A stretch of 64,000 bases of DNA from assembly GCA_963738835.1 (NCBI GenBank), contig CAVTYH010000001.1, positions 310,001 through 374,000 on the forward strand, given 5' to 3'. Shown piece by piece: positions 29,346 through 37,141 of the stretch; position 1 is the first letter of the stretch, and every line of letters starts with the position of its first letter. The DNA comes from CAVTYH01 sp963738835. Its GTDB lineage: Bacteria; Planctomycetota; Planctomycetia; Pirellulales; JADZDJ01. A model generated the notes under the pieces. The model was not told the origin of the DNA, did not search any database, and was given only the letters and a program-made list of their open reading frames with translations. Position numbers and translations under genes: made by a program.

Positions 29346-30736
29346 GGTCCGACGTTCGCCGGCGCGACCGGTTCGTTTTGTTCTTTCAAATCGAGCACAA
29401 TCTCGCCCAAGTCGAGCGAATCGGCCGAGACCGGGCGTGGCGGAACGGTGACGCGGCGCGCGTGCCAACCTTCCAGCGGTCGCCGGGTAAGATCATCAGC
29501 GTGCGATTTTTTCTCTTTGGCACGGACTTGCAGCACATATTCCGTCTCCGGCAGGCCCGCGATGGTGAATTCACCCAGCTCGTTCACCGGAATCATGCTT
29601 TGCCGATATGCCTTGCCAGCCTCCGACGCCACGAACTCACGATAAGCTTGAAATTCCTTTTGCACCTCATCTTGAAAGCCGCTCACGCTTGGCATTTTCA
29701 AAGATATTGAAACATCGAAATCGAAATCACCAATCGTCAACTGGTTGTCCGGTGGCAAGGCGATGCGGCCAGTAATGGTTTGCCCCAGTCGCGGTAGAAT
29801 GAGCCGTTTTGTTTTGCCCGGCTCGATCGTAATGTTGCCGCTGAAATGCAACAGACTGACGGACCCCATTTCCCTGGTCTTGAAAAATGGCTGAACAAAA
29901 ACACTCACCGGCGGCATTCGCTCGACGAGAAACTTCCCTTGGGCATCGGTCACGGGCGATTCGGAATAATTCAGGTTCACTTCAACATCGCCACGGCCAG
30001 CGCCAACGTTGAACCGCTGGTCCGCAACCGGTTTTCCGTCGGGAGCGTACTTCACTTCGAGCCGTCCCCACGGCCGGAGTTGCACTGTGGGCGACTTCGC
30101 AAATTCCGCAGACGTCGCTTCAGCGTATCCAGCGTCGTGAGCCACGACCAACACCCAGCGATCGATTTCTGCTGGCATGCGGAATGCACCGTCGGCATCT
30201 GTTTTCCCAAATGGGCTAAGTTCGAGGCCATGTCCACTATGGCGCAGCCTGCCGCCTTCGACGGTGACTTCGCAGGTCCAAGTGCAAATGGCAACCTGAG
30301 CGCCGACCGCCGGCTTTCCGTCGGGGGTAAGCACCTTGCCCGCTAGGCCGGCATCGGGCTGCAATTTGACGTCCAGCGTCACTGCGCCCGCGTCTCGCTT
30401 GATTGGCTCGCTGGCAAACGGACGATAGCCCTCTGCATCGAAACGGAGATATGTCAGCGTCCAGGGCCCATCGACCGGCAAATCGTAATGCCCATGGCTG
30501 AATTGCTGGCGGTACTGCGATTGCCACGTCAAATGGCGAGCGGGGCCGTCTTCACCCGTTTGCACCAGGCGAAACTTCTGGATTGGCTTGCCGGTGTTGG
30601 CATCGACCACATTGCCGGAGATTTTCAAGCCGGGGTGCCGGTTCTCGGCAGCATCTTCAGCGATTGCACCGTTTCTCAGCAGGCTGGACAGCAGGAAGAA
30701 TGCCCCCAGCAGCGATGCAATCCGGCCATCGATCAC
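29342..30736 (-). CDS. Secreted carboxypeptidase-regulatory-like domain protein
   Basis: 464 aa starting at a GTG (30736) that overlaps the upstream stop. Signal peptide: IASLLGAFFLLSSLLRNGAI. At least three Ig-like CarboxypepD_reg modules are seen: ISGNVVDANTGKPIQKFRLV; GLAGKVLTPDGKPAVGAQVA; QTITGRIALPPDNQLTIGDF. Links such as GKTDADGAFRMPAEIDRWVL and VPVNELGEFTIAGLPETEYV fit the same fold. Such domains are adhesive or structural in secreted proteins. No catalytic motif was seen. Confidence 0.7.
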   Translation of the reverse strand: MIDGRIASLLGAFFLLSSLLRNGAIAEDAAENRHPGLKISGNVVDANTGKPIQKFRLVQTGEDGPARHLTWQSQYRQQFSHGHYDLPVDGPWTLTYLRFDAEGYRPFASEPIKRDAGAVTLDVKLQPDAGLAGKVLTPDGKPAVGAQVAICTWTCEVTVEGGRLRHSGHGLELSPFGKTDADGAFRMPAEIDRWVLVVAHDAGYAEATSAEFAKSPTVQLRPWGRLEVKYAPDGKPVADQRFNVGAGRGDVEVNLNYSESPVTDAQGKFLVERMPPVSVFVQPFFKTREMGSVSLLHFSGNITIEPGKTKRLILPRLGQTITGRIALPPDNQLTIGDFDFDVSISLKMPSVSGFQDEVQKEFQAYREFVASEAGKAYRQSMIPVNELGEFTIAGLPETEYVLQVRAKEKKSHADDLTRRPLEGWHARRVTVPPRPVSADSLDLGEIVLDLKEQNEPVAPANVGP

Positions 30737-32190
30737 GGTTTAATCTCCGCTTGCTCCAAGGTTACATTGTGCTGCTTTTCATTATATCCTTTGTGCTGCA
30801 CAAGTTCATACCGCAGATCTTTCCGCTGGCCAGCCGGCACACGAGCTTGAAACTGGGCGGTTTGGTAATCGAAGAGTGTTGGCTCTAGCTGGCTGCGGAA
30901 CACGACGTGACCGGGATACGTGCGGCGGATTTCCACGTCGATCGGCTTTTGCGTGTAATTGCGGATTCGCTGATCGAACACGATGTGGTCATCCCAACCG
31001 GCCACGCTGGTTCGATCCACCCGGACCACTTCATTGCCGCCGACCTGGCGATAGCGGTCGCTGCCGTCAAGATGAACCCAGATGTTGTCGCGCGAGTAAC
31101 GGGTTTTGATCAGTTCGAAGATTACTTCGGGATCTGGGCCGAGGTTGAGTTCGATTTTGTCGCCAATCGGAATGTACTTGATCGCTTGTTGCGTCAGATA
31201 CGACAAACCATCTCGGCCATTTTCACGGAATACGCGGACCATGCCATCGGGGAGCGGCGTTGTGCCGAGCTTCGAATCTTTGTTGTTCGCCAACAGATAC
31301 ATCCGCACCAACTGGTCGCCATACTCTTGCGGCCGGTAGCGATAATGAATTTTGAATGGCACGGTTTGCCCTTCGAAGCTGCGCATCCGCTTTGACCAGC
31401 CGTTGCCAATAGTTTCTGTGCCTTCGACGGTGTAGATGAAGTATTCGCTCAGGCCTTCTTTGATGATTTGCTTTTCCTCTGGAGCTGGGCTCGAAGCAGC
31501 GGCGCCGCCGCCGAACCCTGCAGTCGCCGGCATGTTCATTGCCCTGCGGGCGACATCCGTTTTTAGTCGGCCGAGTCGTTCGTCCTGAAGCTTGGAAACT
31601 TCATTCATCGGAATCTGCGCCAGCTGCGCAATCTTCTCGACCAGATTGATCGTGCCGACAACCAGCCGGATTTGTGCATCTTCATATTCCTCGCCGCTGT
31701 TGTTCGAGACGCGCACGAAGCCTTCGAAACCCATCTTGGTTTCGTCCTTGTCGGCAATGCACACGTAATCGGCGTTCCAGGTGATGCCGCTGGTGAAGTA
31801 AGTGATTTGAATCGTGGCTTCGCCGTCGAAATCGCTCTTCACGTTCCAGTACAACATCTGCGGCTTGTCGTGCGGAAACGTGGTGTCCAGCACATCGAGC
31901 TTGTCGGGCTGCGTGAGAAACTTGAGTTCGACCGAACTGGGGTCGATCAATGTGTTGGCCCAGGAGAACTGCAACGGGTTCATCCCCTTTTTGAACGTGA
32001 CCGTGCGGGTTTCGCGAACTAGCGTCAGATCCTCGCTGTTATAGATCGTCAACTGCACCGTGTTCCGTTTGGGCACGGTCGAGAGATCGATATTCTCGCC
32101 GGCGGCAAGCGCCATCGAGCGTGTAAACAAGATGATCGCGCAAATTGCGGCAATGATTTTGAACAGCCGTTGCATAGGATTACCATTCAT
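30733..32190 (-). CDS. Secreted DUF4139-like protein, paralogue 2
   Basis: 485 aa, with a signal peptide after an ATG at 32190 or Met6 at 32175 (IAAICAIILFTRSMALAAGE). The core resembles the DUF4139 (mucoidy inhibitor-like) fold: QLTIYNSEDLTLVRETRTVT, NPLQFSWANTLIDPSSVELK, ITYFTSGITWNADYVCIADK, then a long C-terminal beta domain ending LRYELVQHKGYNEKQH. The phrase FSWANTLIDP is shared with the upstream neighbour (FSWANTQIDP), so the two arose by duplication. The start overlaps the upstream gene by about 11 bp and the stop overlaps the downstream start (GTGA). Function unknown. Confidence 0.7.
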   Translation of the reverse strand: MNGNPMQRLFKIIAAICAIILFTRSMALAAGENIDLSTVPKRNTVQLTIYNSEDLTLVRETRTVTFKKGMNPLQFSWANTLIDPSSVELKFLTQPDKLDVLDTTFPHDKPQMLYWNVKSDFDGEATIQITYFTSGITWNADYVCIADKDETKMGFEGFVRVSNNSGEEYEDAQIRLVVGTINLVEKIAQLAQIPMNEVSKLQDERLGRLKTDVARRAMNMPATAGFGGGAAASSPAPEEKQIIKEGLSEYFIYTVEGTETIGNGWSKRMRSFEGQTVPFKIHYRYRPQEYGDQLVRMYLLANNKDSKLGTTPLPDGMVRVFRENGRDGLSYLTQQAIKYIPIGDKIELNLGPDPEVIFELIKTRYSRDNIWVHLDGSDRYRQVGGNEVVRVDRTSVAGWDDHIVFDQRIRNYTQKPIDVEIRRTYPGHVVFRSQLEPTLFDYQTAQFQARVPAGQRKDLRYELVQHKGYNEKQHNVTLEQAEIKP

Positions 32191-33423
32191 TTTTGAGGAT
32201 CACGTGAAACTTCTGCACAACCTTCTCTGCCTTACCGTCTTTGTCGCGGGCCGGCAGTTTGGCATGGAACGTCACTTGCTCTGAGGTGCTCTTCTCTTTG
32301 TCGGGCCCGCCGTCGAAGGTGGTGTCTTTGCCCAATTCCCAATCGACATCTCGATCGTTGTCACTGCCACGCACTTCCCGGCGGATATGACGGAGGTTTT
32401 CCACCACATCGAGAGTGACTGGCTGGTCCTTGAAGTTTTCGATCTCGTACTTGATGACCACTTCTTGATTCGACAGGTTTCCAGTGATCCGTTTGTTCTC
32501 GTTCTTTTCGATGGTGCGTTTGACGACAATGTCTTGGGCCACGCCCAAATACAGCTTCATCTCGTCGTCGATGGCGGTGAATTTGCCCCAATCTTCACCG
32601 AGAAAGGCCGTTGATGAATCTTTATTCTCGCCTTTGCCCTCGATGAAGATGCGCACTTTGCCGTAAGGAAGTGCTGCTACGCCCAGATGATTCGCTTTGT
32701 CGTTCTTGAGCACGTAATGCATCGGCACGCGCAGCTTGTTTTGGCGCGATCCAGATAATCGTACTCCGCCGGATTGCAGGTGTAGGTTTTGCGGATCGGC
32801 ACCGCGTCGAATTTTTCGACCAACATCTCTTTGGTTTCATTGATGCCAATCGGCTTCAGGAACCGTGGGCCGAAGCCGGCCCAGAGACCGGTGCTGCCGA
32901 ATTCTTCGTTGGCAAAATTTTGCAGTCGCATGTATTGCGACAGCATCAGCGTGTGTTCGTCGTTGGCGGCCACCGCCCGATAGTTGAAGCTTTTGGTGAG
33001 ATTCCCCAACAGATAGCTAATCCGCACGCGAGCCGAACCGGAGTCGGAGGCACCCACGTTCCAGACCAGCGCCGCTTCGTTGGGCGGATAGCTGACCGAA
33101 AGCACTTTCACGTCCAGCGGTTTGTCGCCGACCGGGCCAATCACGCGAAACACGATGGTGTTCGGATCGATCTGCGTGTTGGCCCAAGAGAAATCGACTT
33201 GGTTCTCGCCTTTCACCAGTGGCACAATCCGCTCTTCTTCCACGAGCGTGGCGTTGGCATTGTCGAGCTGGATTTCCACCCGCTCACGAACCGGCAGAGT
33301 GATTAGTTTCACCCGCGCGAAAGCGGCGTTGGGGATGCAAGCTAGGAGTGAAAACGCGACTGCCGAAACAGCCAATGCGGCTGATCGCGGGGTAAAGCGT
33401 GGAATGGAAAGAAACAAGCGCAT
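32180..33423 (-). CDS. Secreted DUF4139-like protein, paralogue 1 (frameshift)
   Basis: About 414 aa when one A is restored to an AAAA run at about 32738 (YLDRAK-NKLRVPMHYVLKND). The start is the ATG at 33423 behind GGGAG; the signal peptide is ALAVSAVAFSLLACIPNAAF. The fold matches the downstream paralogue: VRERVEIQLDNANATLVEEE, NQVDFSWANTQIDPNTIVFR, ARVRISYLLGNLTKSFNYRA, then IDDEMKLYLGVAQDIVVKRT and VVIKYEIENFKDQPVTLDVV. It is the first gene of the overlapping four-gene secreted module and is divergent from the polysaccharide-lyase-like gene at 33621. Confidence 0.7.
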
Positions 33424-33620
33424 GGTGGAAGCTCCCAAAAAATGCGGCAAAGCTGACACATCGATTGATGGCAGCCGCCTGCGAGTTCAGCGATTCGTCA
33501 CATTGGACGCCGCAGGTTCCAAGAAAGTTCCGCCCGACAGATGCGATTTTCTAAACCCATCATTTCCCGAGCCAAATTGCTGCTGGACTTGACGAATTGC
33601 CGTGCGTAACCTGAAGGCCT

Positions 33621-34607
33621 ATGTCTCTTCCCAACTCAATCTCGAAAGCCGCTTTCCGGCCATCAACGGCAATCGCCGCAGCCGTCGCATTTATGCTGTT
33701 TTTCACCACACTGGCCCGCGCGGAAACATTTACCCACATCACAGCCGAAAGTGGCCAAGTCCAGTACGATCTCAAACAAAACGCCGGCGATGGCACGTAC
33801 ACCGAGCCGTCGTCGACCTACCGCTACAAGCTCACGTTCAAGCAGGGGCAGCGCACCACGGCCGAGCCGGTGCTCGTCGGCACCCTAAAGAGCACGAACA
33901 CAGAACACTTCCGCGGCGAAGCGGCCATTCAAATTCAGATTAACGCCCGCGATGAAATCGGCACCACGAAAGCCGCGTATAAAGTTTCAATCGATAGCGT
34001 TGGCGGCCACGACAAGTTCACGCCGCAAGTGTCAGTTAAAAGTGCCGCTGTGCCCGTTGATTGGTATCACGGCTTTGCGATGAAGATCGATCCGTCGTGT
34101 TACAAACTGCCAGACGTGGGCGAACTCATTTTCGAGCAATGGTGGCAAGGCTCGCCGTTTCATCCGCCGGTGGCGCTGGTGATTGTCAACCCGACAGATT
34201 GTGCGGCCAAAGGTTGGACCGACGCCGGCGGCAATGGCAACTTTGCGCTAATGCTGCGCGACGACGAACACGATGCCTTGAACACCACGCCGGGCCAGCC
34301 GCAGTATTTCAATCTGGGCCCCGTCACAACCGGCAAATGGCTGCGGTGGGTCATCCATGTGCGGCCGTCGCCCATCGCAGCGGCCGGCGCTGTCATCATC
34401 ACCTTAGACGACGAAGAGAAACTGAAGCTCGATCACATCCGCGTGGGCTACAATCCAGCCAATCCACAATACGGCGACCTCAAGCCCTCGAACCGGCTGG
34501 CCAGTGTCAACGTCTGCCTCTACCGCCTGAACGGCCAGAATTTCCAACGATTCTTCTTCGACGAAATCAAGTTCGCCGATACGCAACAAGATGCCGAACC
34601 GCGGTAA
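33621..34607 (+). CDS. Secreted polysaccharide-lyase-like protein
   Basis: 328 aa with signal peptide (IAAAVAFMLFFTTLARAETF). The jelly-roll-like sequence shows KFTPQVSVKSAAVPVDWYHG, LIFEQWWQGSPFHPPVALVI, GPVTTGKWLRWVIHVRPSPI and LYRLNGQNFQRFFFDEIKFA. The combination of a FEQWWQGSP strand and a late F-x-D-E-I-K-F strand fits the heparin-lyase-I-like (PF14099) family, although catalytic His/Tyr residues cannot be fixed by eye. The protein may degrade an acidic polysaccharide outside the cell. The next gene (34716) belongs to the same fold group, suggesting a small lyase cluster. Confidence 0.6.
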   Translation: MSLPNSISKAAFRPSTAIAAAVAFMLFFTTLARAETFTHITAESGQVQYDLKQNAGDGTYTEPSSTYRYKLTFKQGQRTTAEPVLVGTLKSTNTEHFRGEAAIQIQINARDEIGTTKAAYKVSIDSVGGHDKFTPQVSVKSAAVPVDWYHGFAMKIDPSCYKLPDVGELIFEQWWQGSPFHPPVALVIVNPTDCAAKGWTDAGGNGNFALMLRDDEHDALNTTPGQPQYFNLGPVTTGKWLRWVIHVRPSPIAAAGAVIITLDDEEKLKLDHIRVGYNPANPQYGDLKPSNRLASVNVCLYRLNGQNFQRFFFDEIKFADTQQDAEPR

Positions 34608-34715
34608 TCGATGCTCCAAATTGCTGGACGGCACCGACCGCGGCGAGTAAATTGGAATAGGCTAACAATTCTTTTGCAGCAGCGTCGGCCAAGTCATCTG
34701 CAGCGGGGGATTGCC

Positions 34716-35909
34716 GTGGCCAACACCACGCAACATCGCGGCGATATTGTGCGCGGTTTGCTAATTCAATCTTTGGGATTCGACAGGCCTGGGCTGACGC
34801 CAGCTCTCTGCCGATACGCTCTGCATTTATGCATTGCCGCTGCCCTGTGCGCCGTAATGTCGTCTCCAGTCCCTGCCGCCACCCTGGTCACGGCTACTTC
34901 GCTCAGCAGCTTCGAGGGGAAGGAAGAGCCAACCGTTCTTTATCATCCGTCGACGCAAACCTTCACCAACGATTCGTTCACGAACATCGTCGACGAAGGG
35001 GGCGGCCTGTTCAAGTACATCCTCCGTTATCAGCCAAATCTCGATTGGTGGGACGGCGATCGTAGTACGACCAACAACGATCGCCAACGGGCCGAAGTTA
35101 AAGGCCTGGGCGTCCATCAAAAGACCGATCAAACCTTTCAGTACTCTTACGATTTCCGGACCGACCCCAGCTTCATCGGCACCAGTTCGTTCTGCCACAT
35201 CTTTCAGCTTAAGGCCACCGATGGCGATAACGGTGCGCCGCTGGTGACGCTCTCGCTGGGCACAAATGGCACTGGCACGCTGCGGCTGTGGTCGGGCACG
35301 GCTGCCAATTCCTCGACAGCGCGTAGCTTCAGCTACCAGCCCAACACCTGGGAACACGTCGATATCATCATCCACACGGCCACCGACAACACGGGCTTTG
35401 TGGAAGCCTCGCTCAACGGAGACGCTTTCAAGGGCCTGTTCAATCTGCCGGTTTATCGCCCCGACGCCACCGACTACCGACCTAAATGGGGCTTCTATCG
35501 CGGCATCAACAGCAATTTGTTCGTCGGCACGAATTATCTGGAAGACCGAAGTGTAACGGCCATTGCCAGCCCCAATTTGCTGGGCGATTTCAATCGTGAT
35601 GAACTGGTGACCTCGGCCGATGTTCAAGCCATGCTGGGCGCGCTATCCGACGTGACGGCCTACAAAGCCAGTCGCAATTTGTCCAGCTCCGACCTGCTGG
35701 CCCTCGGCGACTTCAACCACGATGGTAAGGTCACCAACGCCGATATCCAGGGCTTGCTCGACCGGCTCAAAACCACAGGCAGCGGCAGCGGCGATGTCGA
35801 AGTGGTGTCGGAACCAACCGGCGCGGTGCTTCTCGCAATCGGTGCAGCCGGCCTGATGTGGATGCGACGGCGAATCCGCGCGGCAGCGGCGAATCGCCGA
35901 AAAGCTTGA
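34716..35909 (+). CDS. Secreted polysaccharide-lyase-like protein with dockerin and PEP-CTERM
   Basis: About 397 aa from a GTG at 34716 with GGGGGA upstream; the frame is open back to 34611. The signal peptide is HLCIAAALCAVMSSPVPAAT. The catalytic-like part has WDGDRSTTNNDRQRAEVKGL, SSFCHIFQLKATDGDNGAPL and SYQPNTWEHVDIIIHTATDN, close to PF14099 lyases. Two dockerin-type calcium loops follow (GDFNRDELVTSADVQAML; GDFNHDGKVTNADIQGLLDR). The C-terminus is PEP-CTERM-like: EPTG, a hydrophobic helix (AVLLAIGAAGLMWM) and RRRIR. PEP-CTERM signals direct sorting to the exterior by an exosortase. Confidence 0.7.
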   Translation: MANTTQHRGDIVRGLLIQSLGFDRPGLTPALCRYALHLCIAAALCAVMSSPVPAATLVTATSLSSFEGKEEPTVLYHPSTQTFTNDSFTNIVDEGGGLFKYILRYQPNLDWWDGDRSTTNNDRQRAEVKGLGVHQKTDQTFQYSYDFRTDPSFIGTSSFCHIFQLKATDGDNGAPLVTLSLGTNGTGTLRLWSGTAANSSTARSFSYQPNTWEHVDIIIHTATDNTGFVEASLNGDAFKGLFNLPVYRPDATDYRPKWGFYRGINSNLFVGTNYLEDRSVTAIASPNLLGDFNRDELVTSADVQAMLGALSDVTAYKASRNLSSSDLLALGDFNHDGKVTNADIQGLLDRLKTTGSGSGDVEVVSEPTGAVLLAIGAAGLMWMRRRIRAAAANRRKA

Positions 35910-35997
35910 GAGCTGAAAAAGATGCTAGCCCGCGAACGCCAGTCCAGATCAACGCTGCGACCTTTCGGCTCTTTGTTGCGCAGTTAGTCTCTGCACG

Positions 35998-37044
35998 TTA
36001 GTTCCCGTTGCGCTGCACCACGATAATCATGAACGAGTTGGGCTTGGGGGCCGCCTTCTTGCCGCCGCCCGCATCGGTCATCTCCGCCGTGGGCAAATAC
36101 AGTGTGTGCGATCGCCGATCGAGGCCCATCGTGCGCGCGCCCGGCTTGGTTTGCACCGTTTGAATTACCTCGAACTTGCCCGGCGCGGTTTCACGGGCCA
36201 CGGTCAGCGTGCCGTCGCGGCAACTGGCGAAGGCATCGCCGTTGTCGAAACGTGTGGCATCGACACTCACGCCGATCGGCAAATCGGCCAGCACTTTGCC
36301 GTCGTCGGCATTCATCACAATCAGCTTCTGCGGTTTGCGGCAACCGATAAAGAGCCGGCGCTTTTCCGGATCGATCGACATGCCCACCGGCTGCCCGCCC
36401 GGCGCCACCGACCAGCGATCGACCACCTGCATGGTTTTAGTATCGACCACGGCCACCTGATCTTTGTTCATCAGGTTCACGTACAGCTTTCCTTTGCCGT
36501 CGGAGGCGAGAAACTCTGGCTCGCCTCCCAAAGCAATTTCCGCGTCGGGCTTGCCAGCTTTCGGATCGACCTCGGGCGAGATAGCAAACATTTTGCTCTC
36601 GGTGCCGCACACCACGTACACCTTCTTGCTGGCCGGATCGTAGATAATGCCGTCGGCGTCTTTGTCGACCGTCACTTTGCCCAACACTTCGTTGGTCTTC
36701 AGATCGAACACGACGACCGCTGCATCGTTCCCATCGGAAATAAACCCGCGATTGACGCTCGGCACAATTGCCACGCCGTGGTTGCGTTTCTGGCCCGTAA
36801 TGTCGGCCACCGTGTTGCCGGTGTTGGCGTCGATCACCATGGTGTGCGTGGTCCGCGGCACGTAGAGCAACTTCTTCTGCGAATCGACCGTCAAATAATC
36901 CCAACTCCCCGCGCCGCCGATCGGATAGGTTTTTGCGACATGATATGGTCCGTCATCCGCAGCCGTGGCTGACGGTGGCCGAACCGTGAACATCGCAACC
37001 AGTGAAAACACCGCCATCAACGCCGCCAGGACCATCGTGCGCAT
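35998..37044 (-). CDS. Secreted YncE-like beta-propeller, paralogue
   Basis: 348 aa from Met at 37044 (signal TMVLAALMAVFSLVAMFTVR); a Met four codons upstream is possible. Blades: GGAGSWDYLTVDSQKKLLYV, HTMVIDANTGNTVADITGQK, AAVVVFDLKTNEVLGKVTVD, DQVAVVDTKTMQVVDRWSVA, KLIVMNADDGKVLADLPIGV. It shares the GGAGxWDY start, the NRGFxSxGxxNAVxVFDL blade and the C-terminal D-P/R-S-H-x-L/F-Y-x-P pattern with the protein at 6968-7999. Periplasmic and probably binding rather than catalytic. Not in an operon with its neighbours. Confidence 0.8.
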   Translation of the reverse strand: MRTMVLAALMAVFSLVAMFTVRPPSATAADDGPYHVAKTYPIGGAGSWDYLTVDSQKKLLYVPRTTHTMVIDANTGNTVADITGQKRNHGVAIVPSVNRGFISDGNDAAVVVFDLKTNEVLGKVTVDKDADGIIYDPASKKVYVVCGTESKMFAISPEVDPKAGKPDAEIALGGEPEFLASDGKGKLYVNLMNKDQVAVVDTKTMQVVDRWSVAPGGQPVGMSIDPEKRRLFIGCRKPQKLIVMNADDGKVLADLPIGVSVDATRFDNGDAFASCRDGTLTVARETAPGKFEVIQTVQTKPGARTMGLDRRSHTLYLPTAEMTDAGGGKKAAPKPNSFMIIVVQRNGN

Positions 37045-37141
37045 GGAAACCTCCACCGATTAGATGTGTGCCCGAACAGTTCCTTGGGAAGCCAGTGGAG
37101 TATCGCTCCAGCCATTTCGAAGAGCAAGGTTCTGCGCGAGT

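Noticed and set aside
36106..36972. 288-aa ORF on the plus strand
   Set aside because: Antisense of the YncE-like propeller; His/Arg-rich shadow composition.
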